Assembly (NCBI RefSeq): GCF_002355595.1
Contig: NZ_AP017422.1
Coordinates: 1,922,001-1,986,000, forward strand
Length of the DNA: 64,000 nucleotides
Source: Filimonas lacunae
Lineage (GTDB): Bacteria > Bacteroidota > Bacteroidia > Chitinophagales > Chitinophagaceae
Reading direction: 5' to 3'
The position numbers and the translations under genes are program-made. Below, piece after piece: positions 52,719 through 59,603 of the stretch. The notes beneath the pieces were generated by a model. The model was not told where the DNA came from. It did no database searches and saw only the letters and a list, made by a program, of their open reading frames with translations. Each line of letters starts with the position of its first letter. Positions within the stretch are counted from its first letter, which is position 1.

Positions 52719-53267
52719 ATGAACGAGAAGAATGTAAAAGCCAGCAGCAAATTTCTAAGCCTGGTTTTAAGACACAGACCTGAAATAATCGGGTTGGAGT
52801 TGGATAGTAATGGGTGGGCTGATGTGCAGGAGTTGATTGCTAAATGCCAATCAGAAGGCCGTAGTTTAAGCAGGGAAGAGCTGGATGAAATAGTGGCTTT
52901 GAATGATAAAAAAAGGTTTGCATATAATGAGAGTGGCACGCATATAAGGGCTAGTCAGGGGCATTCTATTGAGGTAGAATTAAACCTTGCAGCCAGCGAG
53001 CCCCCGGAATATTTATATCATGGAACTGTAGGGGCATTTGTTCCGGCTATTCAGCAACAAGGACTGCTGAAAATGCAACGCCAGCACGTGCATTTAAGCA
53101 AAGACAAAGAAACGGCTATTAAAGTAGGTGGCAGGCGGGGAGTGCCTGTTGTGCTGGTAGTAAGAAGCGGGCATATGCACAAAGATGGGTTTACATTTTG
53201 CCTTTCAGATAATGGGGTATGGCTAACCGATCATGTGCCTGCAAAGTATATTCAACATGGTGTATAG
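52719..53267 (+). CDS. kptA: RNA 2'-phosphotransferase (KptA/Tpt1 family)
   Basis: 182 aa, usual length for bacterial KptA. N-terminal domain: VKASSKFLSLVLRHRPEIIGLELDSNGWADVQELI. C-terminal NAD-binding domain: HIRASQGHSIEV, PPEYLYHGTVGAFVPAIQQQGLLKMQRQHVHLS, and VVLVVRSGHMHKDGFTFCLSDNGVWLTDHVPAKYI. Catalytic Arg-His-Arg residues of Tpt1 are present in the expected places (LRHRP, the RASQGHS and the HVHLS regions). It transfers a 2'-phosphate from RNA to NAD+, giving ADP-ribose 1'',2''-cyclic phosphate; relatives also ADP-ribosylate RNA 5'-phosphates. Third gene in the operon. Confidence 0.93.
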   Translation: MNEKNVKASSKFLSLVLRHRPEIIGLELDSNGWADVQELIAKCQSEGRSLSREELDEIVALNDKKRFAYNESGTHIRASQGHSIEVELNLAASEPPEYLYHGTVGAFVPAIQQQGLLKMQRQHVHLSKDKETAIKVGGRRGVPVVLVVRSGHMHKDGFTFCLSDNGVWLTDHVPAKYIQHGV

Positions 53268-53284
53268 TATTTAATTTTTTGGTA

Positions 53285-53695
53285 ATGAAAACGGTACAAT
53301 TATACAGGCCTGTAGGTATTAGGGAATATGAATTAATTCTTGAGTCAGACTCTACATGTTTTCCGCCAAGGTTAAGCTGGCAGCCTATTTTTTATCCTGT
53401 ATTAAACCAGCCCTATGCTGAACAGATAGCTTGCGAGTGGAACACACTGGATGAGTTTTCGGGCTATTGTGGCATAGTTACACAGTTTGCTTTAAGTGAA
53501 TCACATTATAATACATATGTAGTACAGGAAGTAGGCGGCAGCATACATAACGAATTATGGGTGCCTGCTGAGGAACTGACTTTGTTTAATGAACATATTG
53601 TAGGAAAGATAGAAGTAGTAAAAGTGTTTTTGGGAGAGAAGTTTATAATGCCGGATAGTGAATTATTAACCCCTACACTCTTAAAATTCAGATAG
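53285..53695 (+). CDS. ADP-ribosylation/crystallin J1-like protein
   Basis: 136 aa from ATG 53285; the frame is open farther upstream but overlaps kptA. MKTVQLYRPVGIREYELILESDSTCFPPRLSWQPIFYPVLNQPYAEQIACEWNTLDEFSGYCGIVTQF is the family opening, followed by YVVQEVGGSIHNELWVPAEELTLFNEHIVGKIEVVKVFLG. I remember such proteins being annotated 'ADP-ribosylation/crystallin J1', but I know of no shown reaction. The Arg/Phe/Pro-rich start and the operon position support a part in ADP-ribose handling. It begins 17 bp after kptA and ends 1 bp before the NADAR gene. Confidence 0.72.
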   Translation: MKTVQLYRPVGIREYELILESDSTCFPPRLSWQPIFYPVLNQPYAEQIACEWNTLDEFSGYCGIVTQFALSESHYNTYVVQEVGGSIHNELWVPAEELTLFNEHIVGKIEVVKVFLGEKFIMPDSELLTPTLLKFR

Positions 53696-53696
53696 T

Positions 53697-54242
53697 ATGA
53701 AATACGGTAATGATTGGTTGAAAGAGAAATATAATAAGGAAGAAGCATTGAAGTATTTATTCTTTTGGGGGCATGCGCCTTCTAAAGATGGCAGCGTTAC
53801 TAAAAGTTGTTTTAGCCAGTGGTGGAATGCGCCGTTTGAAGTAGAGGGCGTTACTTATAAAACGGCTGAACATTGGATGATGGCTGAAAAGGCAAGAGTG
53901 TTTGGCGATACAGAAATGCGTGAAAAGGCTATACAGGCTGCCACACCGCACCAGGCAAAGAAAGTAGGCCGGATGGTGCGGGATTTTAACCCGGTTACCT
54001 GGAATGAAGAGAAGTTTGGTATTGTAGTAGCAGGTAATATGTATAAGTATTCGCAACATCCGGCGTTGAAAACGTTTTTATTGAATACAGAGGATAGGAT
54101 ATTAGTAGAAGCCAGCCCGATGGACAAGATATGGGGCATTGGTTTGGCTGCGGGTAAAGAAGGCATTGAAAACCCTTATACCTGGAAAGGAGAAAACCTG
54201 TTAGGATATGCATTAATGGAGGTTAGGGACAGGTTAAAATAG
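53697..54242 (+). CDS. NADAR-family protein (YbiA/DUF1768)
   Basis: 181 aa. The motifs are strong: YLFFWGHAPSKDGSVTKSCFSQWWNAPFEVEGVTYKTAEHWMMAEKARVFGD, then AATPHQAKKVGRMVRDFNPVTWNEEKFGIVVAGNMYKYSQHPALKTFLLNT and SPMDKIWGIGLA. NADAR proteins bind NAD+ or ADP-ribose derivatives; members have been reported to remove ADP-ribose from guanine bases in nucleic acids, and YbiA-type ones act on other N-glycosides. Fifth gene of the operon, 1 bp after the previous stop. Confidence 0.92.
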   Translation: MKYGNDWLKEKYNKEEALKYLFFWGHAPSKDGSVTKSCFSQWWNAPFEVEGVTYKTAEHWMMAEKARVFGDTEMREKAIQAATPHQAKKVGRMVRDFNPVTWNEEKFGIVVAGNMYKYSQHPALKTFLLNTEDRILVEASPMDKIWGIGLAAGKEGIENPYTWKGENLLGYALMEVRDRLK

Positions 54243-54248
54243 ATAGTT

Positions 54249-55196
54249 ATGACAACAAGGAGTTGGGGCAGGGATATATTATTGGGAGTTGCTACCGGCG
54301 ATGCTTTGGGTGTGCCGGTAGAATTTCTGTCGCGCAATGTAATAGCCAGAAGCCCGGTTACAGATATGCGTGGTTACGGTACGCATAACCAGCCTGCAGG
54401 TACTTGGTCTGACGATAGTTCTCTTACTTTTTGTCTGGCGGAAATGCTTTGTAATGGATATGATTTACAGGAGCTGGCTAACCGTTTTGTAAACTGGAAG
54501 GAGTATGCTTACTGGACGCCGCACGGATTTGTGTTTGATATAGGTATAGCTACTGCCGAAGCTATTACTATGCTGGGTAAAGGCGGCGATCCTTTATTGG
54601 CAGGTGGTATAGATGAAGGCAGCAATGGCAATGGCTCTTTGATGCGGATATTGCCCTTGTTGTTATATGTAAAAGACAAACCAATGGCGGAGCGATTTGC
54701 CTGTGTGCAACAGGTATCGTCACTTACGCATGCGCACATACGGTCTGTGCTGGCTTGTTTTGTGTATATAGAGTTTGCCCGTCAACTCATGCAAGGGATG
54801 AATAAAAGTGCTGCTTTACTGGCTGTGAGAGAAGAGGTGATGGAGTTTGTGGTTGCGTCAAATATTGGTAATCCGCACGAAATGCAGTGGTTGAATAGTT
54901 ACTGGCTTTGTATCGGGTGGCCTGAAAAAGATATCAGTGCTTCGGGATATGTGGTGAAAACCTTACAGGCGGCTTTGTGGTGTTTGTTTAACACCAATAA
55001 CTACAAAGACGCTGTATTAAAAGCAGTGAATCTGGGAGACGACACGGACACTGTAGGGGCTATTCTAGGGGGATTGGCTGGCTTGTTGTATGGATGGGAA
55101 AGCATTCCCGAACGCTGGATTGCAGTGCTGGCGAGGAAAGAAGAGGTTTTGCAGCTGGCAGACAGGCTGCAAAATATTTGTAGTACGCAAGTCTGA
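54249..55196 (+). CDS. ADP-ribosylglycohydrolase (DraG family)
   Basis: 315 aa. ARH fold motifs: RDILLGVATGDALGVPVEF at the N-terminus, GTWSDDSSLTFCLAEML (first metal site: Thr, Asp, Asp), GSNGNGSLMRILPL, SSLTHAHIRSVLACFVYIEF, and LGDDTDTVGAILGGLAGLLYG (second metal-site aspartates). It hydrolyses ADP-ribose from arginine, serine or other linkages, or from small molecules. Last gene of the operon, 6 bp after the NADAR gene; a terminator hairpin follows at 55409. Confidence 0.94.
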   Translation: MTTRSWGRDILLGVATGDALGVPVEFLSRNVIARSPVTDMRGYGTHNQPAGTWSDDSSLTFCLAEMLCNGYDLQELANRFVNWKEYAYWTPHGFVFDIGIATAEAITMLGKGGDPLLAGGIDEGSNGNGSLMRILPLLLYVKDKPMAERFACVQQVSSLTHAHIRSVLACFVYIEFARQLMQGMNKSAALLAVREEVMEFVVASNIGNPHEMQWLNSYWLCIGWPEKDISASGYVVKTLQAALWCLFNTNNYKDAVLKAVNLGDDTDTVGAILGGLAGLLYGWESIPERWIAVLARKEEVLQLADRLQNICSTQV

Positions 55197-55408
55197 TAGT
55201 TACTATCTGTTGTAGTTGTGCTACTACATTATCTTGTTTTGAGGTATTACAAAGAGTTGATTGGTTAGGTTACACTGTTAATGAAAATAGGTATTTAATT
55301 TGCGCTCTCGTTTAATGGCCGTTGCTACCTAAAAAGCAAATGAATAAATGTTGTTATTTTATTTATTTGACAGTTAATGTTTTAGAAACCTTATACCTAC
55401 TGATAAAC

Positions 55409-55437
55409 AACCATTCCTTTAAAAGGGAATGGTTTTT
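55409..55437 (+). terminator. Rho-independent terminator downstream of the ADP-ribose operon
   Basis: AACCATTCC (55409-55417) pairs with GGAATGGTT (55426-55434), followed by T's to 55437. It lies 212 bp after the last operon gene and 45 bp before the next ATG, so an attenuator role for the esterase gene is also possible. Confidence 0.7.
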
Positions 55438-55481
55438 GAAAGTAGAAGGCGCACTAAACCAAACTAAACCCCATAACTCTA

Positions 55482-57182
55482 ATGAAATACCTATTAGCTG
55501 CCGGACTGTTTTTTACCTGTCAGGCTTCTTTGAGCCAGAATTTGCTGCCACTTGTTTGGCAGATCAGTACTTCTGATACCATTGTTCATTCTGTAGATTC
55601 CGATAAACTTAAAGATGCCGGTAAGGTAAACCTGATGCTGTCGTGGGAACGCCAGGGCTACTTCTATCGCACAGGCACCTGCCGTTTAGCGGCAGATTTT
55701 TATATGCCTGCTTCCTATGCCGACACTGCATTGGCATTGAACCTGCGCCTGCCTTGTCATGTAAAAGGCTTGTATGTAAACGGCTCTTTTATTGGTGGCG
55801 ATATTGCCAACCAGTTTTGGACAAAACGGGATGAGGTAAGACATTTTACATTAGATAAACAACTACTGCTACCGGGAAGCTGGAACCGTATTTCTATTGT
55901 TGCAGATGAGTTTTCTTATACGGGTGGTAAAACCAACAGCTTGTGTTCATTAACACCTGTACGGGCTGGTAATGATAAAGAAAAAGTGTCCTTATCCTTT
56001 TCGGGTGGGGCTTTTGTGTTTCATAAAGATGCTCCTTTTATTAATATTGCTAGTATAGGTGCTAAAGGTTCGGATGCAGAGGTGTTTATTGTAAACGATT
56101 TGCACGATACTTTGTATCATACCAATGTAGCGGTTACTGATAACAAACAGGAGTTGTCGTTATATGTAAGCCATGTGATTACAGAGCCTGGGTTTTATGA
56201 GTGTGTGGTAGTGCAGAAAGGGAAGGGTTTTACCGGCGATGTAAAATGGTTTGCTTTAGATCCTGAAAAGATTAAGGGCAACACACAGGAGCCGGGCAAG
56301 TTTACTGCTTATTGGAAAGAAACCATGCAGGAGCTGTCTGGTGTAAAGCCTGATTTTCGTGTTAAAAAGTGCGACAGCCTTAGTAAGGGTAAACGCAATG
56401 CTTATATTATCGAATTTACTTCACTGGATAGCATCACTATACGTGGGTATTATTTTGTGCCGCGCACTAAACAAAAGTATGCGGCATTATTGCATTTGCC
56501 GGGTTATGGCTATGGCTTTAATAAACTGGAATCATTTGTAAAAAGCAAAGAGAATGTGGCTGAACTGGCGCTTTGCGTAAGAGGGCATGGCATTAGCGCT
56601 GATGTTTTCAATCCCGGCTTTGATATACCGGGTGTATGGGGTTGGAACCTGCACAACGAAAAGCAACTGGCTTACCGCGCTATTTATATGGACTGTATCA
56701 GGGCTATTGAATTTTTACGCAGCCGGCCGGAGGTAGATGCTAAACGCATAGGTGTGCTAGGGAGCAGCCAGGGCGGTGGCCTTACTTTGGCTACTGCCGG
56801 TTTAATGCAGGAGAAGGTAAAGGCCTGTGCTTATTTTGATCCGTTCCCGTGCAGCATCAGAGACCTGGTAAAAGTGAGAAAGCTGTGTGTGGATGAGTGG
56901 AGCAGCTACCTGAAATATTACAACAACCCCATCTCTTTTGATGAGGCTATGGACATACAAGACCTGGTAGATACCCGGCTAATGGCTTCCCGCATCACTT
57001 GCAAGGCTTTTTACGCCACCGGACTGTTTGATGACGATTGCCCTTCAAGAGTCGGGTTTGCGGCCTATAATGCCATTAAAACTCCCAAAAAATACAGAGT
57101 GTACCCAGCTGACGGGCATTTGGGGGAATCTTCGCCTTATGCGGATATGATGCAATTTTTAAAACGGGAGTTACACTATTAA
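55482..57182 (+). CDS. Secreted acetyl-xylan-esterase-like (CE7/AXE1) hydrolase
   Basis: 566 aa. N-terminal signal peptide (MKYLLAAGLFFTCQASLSQ). Residues ~20-270 are beta-rich, galactose-binding-like. The alpha/beta hydrolase domain (~285-566) has LHLPGYGYGF, ALCVRGHGIS, YRAIYMDCIRAIEFLRSRPEVDAKRIGVLGSSQGGGLTLA (nucleophile Ser in G-S-S-Q-G), ATGLFDDDCPS (catalytic Asp) and YPADGHLGES (catalytic His), the AXE1 order. It should remove acetyl groups from polysaccharides outside the inner membrane. Alone in its unit; no glycan-uptake (SusCD) genes are adjacent. Confidence 0.85.
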   Translation: MKYLLAAGLFFTCQASLSQNLLPLVWQISTSDTIVHSVDSDKLKDAGKVNLMLSWERQGYFYRTGTCRLAADFYMPASYADTALALNLRLPCHVKGLYVNGSFIGGDIANQFWTKRDEVRHFTLDKQLLLPGSWNRISIVADEFSYTGGKTNSLCSLTPVRAGNDKEKVSLSFSGGAFVFHKDAPFINIASIGAKGSDAEVFIVNDLHDTLYHTNVAVTDNKQELSLYVSHVITEPGFYECVVVQKGKGFTGDVKWFALDPEKIKGNTQEPGKFTAYWKETMQELSGVKPDFRVKKCDSLSKGKRNAYIIEFTSLDSITIRGYYFVPRTKQKYAALLHLPGYGYGFNKLESFVKSKENVAELALCVRGHGISADVFNPGFDIPGVWGWNLHNEKQLAYRAIYMDCIRAIEFLRSRPEVDAKRIGVLGSSQGGGLTLATAGLMQEKVKACAYFDPFPCSIRDLVKVRKLCVDEWSSYLKYYNNPISFDEAMDIQDLVDTRLMASRITCKAFYATGLFDDDCPSRVGFAAYNAIKTPKKYRVYPADGHLGESSPYADMMQFLKRELHY

Positions 57183-57325
57183 TTCATCGGTTTTGTTTAG
57201 CAGCTATGGTTTGTTAACTTATTTAGCAAGCTTGCCTGTGCTTTACAGTCTATTCTCCTAGGCTGTATATAGCTTATTGTATGCCTTTAGCATAGCTGAA
57301 CTACGGTGGATGCCTATACACGTAT

Positions 57326-57380
57326 CGCTATAAGGTCGCTAAAAGCACGCTGTAAGGCCGCTATAATCTCGCTATAAAAA
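57326..57380. repeat. Five tandem 11-bp repeats, consensus CGCTATAAnnn
   Basis: Units start at 57326, 57337, 57348, 57359 and 57370: CGCTATAAGGT, CGCTAAAAGCA, CGCTGTAAGGC, CGCTATAATCT, CGCTATAAAAA. The CGCT-x-x-AA core is kept in all five with exact 11-bp phase (about one helical turn). The array lies ~100 bp upstream of the gene at 57478, in a 295-bp gap that is otherwise without recognised features. Confidence 0.75.
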
Positions 57381-57477
57381 TGATGTGAAATTGATGGGGA
57401 AAAGCAGGAAATCTGCCGTAGAAGGCGTATCTTTTACAGAGTAAAATCGTACACTATAAAGATAAACATTTTAGCAG

Positions 57478-58197
57478 ATGGCAAAAAATAATACCCTGCT
57501 TAAATTCAAAGGCAACCTTGGAGACGTAACTTTTGTAGAAAGCAAAGCCTATGATCCGCATGTTCGCAGTAAAAGGGGCACTTTTAAGCCTGCTTTGCTT
57601 AACGATGCTATGAAGGCCAGCGGCGAGACGCTGGCGGCTGGTAATAAGCCTGCGAAGATGATTTTTGATGTGCTTGCGCCCTATCGTATCGACTTTGCCG
57701 GTGGCCCTCTCTGGCAAAAACTGGTTTCCCTGTTTAAAAAACAATTGTCTTCTCAAGGTAGTATAAACCTTACTTCACTTACCGGCTTTGAAATTCATCC
57801 CGATTATCCTCTGCGACGTTTTATGTTGCCTGTTGTGGAACTGAACAGAGAAGCTGATCAGGTGCATGTAACAGTACGCTATAGCGTATGGCCTAACTTT
57901 AAAAAGCAGCCCTATATAGACGGCTTTCGGTTGCAAGTAATTATTGTTTTTCCTGATATGGAGCAATACACAGCTACCAGTGTAAGCGAATGGACGGATA
58001 TTATTTCATTGCCTGATAAAAGATTGATAACCGAAACGCCTATTGAAGCGGGTGTGGTGCATTTCAAGTATCAGCCCGGGTTTGATAAAGATGCATTGGT
58101 TTGCATTAAGCTGGAAGGATGTGAAAAAGGAATGGGGCTAAAGCCAGCCGTTAATAAAGGGATGGCCATTGTTAGGGTAGGGAGCTTTTTGTTGTGA
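57478..58197 (+). CDS. Hypothetical Bacteroidota-type protein, 239 aa
   Basis: A soluble basic protein. The N-terminus LLKFKGNLGDVTFVESKAYDPHVRSKRGTF resembles a set of Bacteroidota hypothetical proteins that begin 'k.kG.lgdvtF....g...R.k.g', as I recall, followed by a short conserved helical part (MKASGETLAAGNKPAKMIFDVLAPYR). The rest is beta-rich (VHVTVRYSVWPNFKKQPYIDGFRLQVIIVFP). No catalytic motif seen. Its stop overlaps the box at 58196. Five 11-bp repeats precede it. Function unknown. Confidence 0.6.
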   Translation: MAKNNTLLKFKGNLGDVTFVESKAYDPHVRSKRGTFKPALLNDAMKASGETLAAGNKPAKMIFDVLAPYRIDFAGGPLWQKLVSLFKKQLSSQGSINLTSLTGFEIHPDYPLRRFMLPVVELNREADQVHVTVRYSVWPNFKKQPYIDGFRLQVIIVFPDMEQYTATSVSEWTDIISLPDKRLITETPIEAGVVHFKYQPGFDKDALVCIKLEGCEKGMGLKPAVNKGMAIVRVGSFLL

Positions 58198-58237
58198 ACA
58201 AAATGAACAGGCTTATTGGTTTATGAGTGGATATCTT
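58196..58237 (+). promoter_or_regulatory. Shared promoter box (copy B) before the frameshifted small gene
   Basis: GAACAAAATGAACAG (58196-58210), 19 nt, GATATCTT (58230-58237). Identical in both elements and spacing to the box upstream of DUF6934. It overlaps the stop codon of the gene ending at 58197. Confidence 0.65.
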
Positions 58238-58266
58238 TAATTGACAATTGATTGAAATTGGTAATT

Positions 58267-58427
58267 ATGAAGAAGAAAGATAAAGAGATGATTGAGTATG
58301 CAAAAACGCTGGGAATCAATTTGACAATTGATCCTTCCCTGGATAAATATTCAGGAAAGCCCCTGTTCCCTAAAAGCTTGCAGAAGCCAAAAGAATTTTA
58401 TCTAAGTTAAAACCTCTGCCAAGGTAA
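58267..58427 (+). pseudogene. Frameshifted member of the 54-aa family
   Basis: The frame from ATG 58267 gives 47 residues and ends at 58410, but after LFPK it loses family similarity. Reading the next bases in the shifted frame restores the C-terminal helix, KLAEAKRILSKLKPLPR, and ends at the TAA of 58425-58427. Loss of one G after CCT, relative to the intact copy at 59215 (CCTGAAAA against CCTAAAAG), accounts for it. A one-base sequencing error would give the same picture. Confidence 0.7.
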
Positions 58428-59144
58428 TTTTATCTTATACTAAACACAGAAGCCGCCTGTTTTCAGGCGGCTTCTGTGTTTATATAGTAAGGCTATTGCT
58501 GATAGTTGTAAAAGTTAGATTCTAAATCGGCAATGGATTTTTTGAGGTTTATGGAAATTGTTTCCATGAAATAACGGCAATATTTGCAACAGCAAAACTT
58601 CATGCTATAGCTGTAGCGGAGAGTTTGGCAACTGTAGCGACAAGTTTTTCAGCAATTACTGACCTCATATTGCTGTAGCGGTAAGTTTTGCAGCTGTAAA
58701 ATGTTTAGTGATAGAAGCCAGTTGGGAATTGGCAGCTGTAAAACTTAATGCTGCTACTGCAGGGATGAGTTTTATAGTAAGAGCAGGGCTGTTATGCCTG
58801 CAAAACTCTTTTTTATAGTAGCCAGTTTAAATAAAGCAGTTGCTAAAAGTTTCGCTACTATCGAGGGAATTGCGCTGGCAGTAGCCAACTTTTTCGCTAC
58901 TACTATAGAGAGGTTTTTAGCGGCTGCGATATCCATTTTTTCAGCTGTAGGGGAGAATGCTACAGTTGTAGGATTTGTTGCCATAGTAATAAAAACTGAA
59001 TTGTCTAGTGGAAATTTTAGTTTGATATGTGCTAAAAAGGGTACTGCTTATAGTGGAATTCATATTTGTATTCACTCAGGGAATAATGTAGATGGTAAAA
59101 TTAGTATACTGTATGTTTTGTATTTAAAATATTACACCCCTTCT
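58428..59144. repeat. Degenerate repeat tract between two small-family genes
   Basis: About 700 bp with no convincing gene. Over ~58530-58990 the sequence repeats variants of AAACTTxxxGCTACAGCT-like blocks (on the minus strand), which in short frames read AAKxL.. KLAT.. SIVAK. A 70-codon minus frame (58772-58984) lies in it. The tract looks like a decayed minisatellite rather than a coding sequence. Confidence 0.45.
58442..58481. terminator. Strong bidirectional terminator
   Basis: AAACACAGAAGCCGCCTG (58442-58459) and CAGGCGGCTTCTGTGTTT (58464-58481) form a perfect 18-bp stem with a TTTT loop, right after the frameshifted small gene. Confidence 0.88.
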
Positions 59145-59186
59145 GAATAAAATGAACAGAAGATGTGTTTTATAGATAAGTATCTT
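59145..59186 (+). promoter_or_regulatory. Shared promoter box (copy C) before the intact small gene
   Basis: GAATAAAATGAACAG (59145-59159), 19 nt, AGTATCTT (59179-59186). One change from copies A and B in the box and two in the second element, with the same spacing. Confidence 0.62.
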
Positions 59187-59214
59187 TCGTGTATCAAATG
59201 TGAAATTCTTTTTT

Positions 59215-59379
59215 ATGAATAAGGCCGGTAAGAAAGAACTGATTGAATATGCGAAAACTTTGGGTATTAATTTAACAGTTGACCCTGCATTAGATAAGTC
59301 ATTGAGGAAGACGTTATTTCCTGAAAAAATTGCGGAAGCCAAAAGGGTTTTGTCTAAAATGAAATCACTTCCTAAATGA
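59215..59379 (+). CDS. 54-aa protein of the small repeated family, intact solitary copy
   Basis: ATG 59215 to TGA 59377-59379. Core LIEYAKTLGINLTVDPALDK, then LFPEKIAEAKRVLSKMKSLPK, a basic C-terminal helix. It has the same length as the copy at 47542, but the DUF6934 partner is absent here. It has its own box upstream and a terminator hairpin just downstream (59402). Function unknown; the conserved hydrophobic N-terminal helix and basic tail would suit a small protein- or RNA-binding partner. Confidence 0.7.
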   Translation: MNKAGKKELIEYAKTLGINLTVDPALDKSLRKTLFPEKIAEAKRVLSKMKSLPK

Positions 59380-59401
59380 TTTTATTTTATCAGATATTAT
59401 T

Positions 59402-59424
59402 AGCCACCTACTAGGTGGCTTTTG
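59402..59424 (+). terminator. Terminator of the solitary small gene
   Basis: AGCCACCT (59402-59409), loop ACT, AGGTGGCT (59413-59420), then T's. Its tail TTTTGTGTTTAT is like that after the terminator at 58442-58481. Confidence 0.75.
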
Positions 59425-59603
59425 TGTTTATTTCATCTTTATCTATAAAGGCACTTTATAAAGGAAATAAATCTAATAAAGAAGCTTGAAGGCCATCATA
59501 AAGTGTAATAGGCACTATTTGATCGGACAACTATTGCGTTAAGGGAAGATTTAACCTTACAGAAAGGAGCGCAATAGTATACTATCCTGGTCTTAAACGA
59601 AAC

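Noticed and set aside
55322-55576. 84-codon frame before the esterase gene
   Set aside because: It runs across the terminator hairpin and into the esterase signal peptide in another frame; composition is not protein-like.
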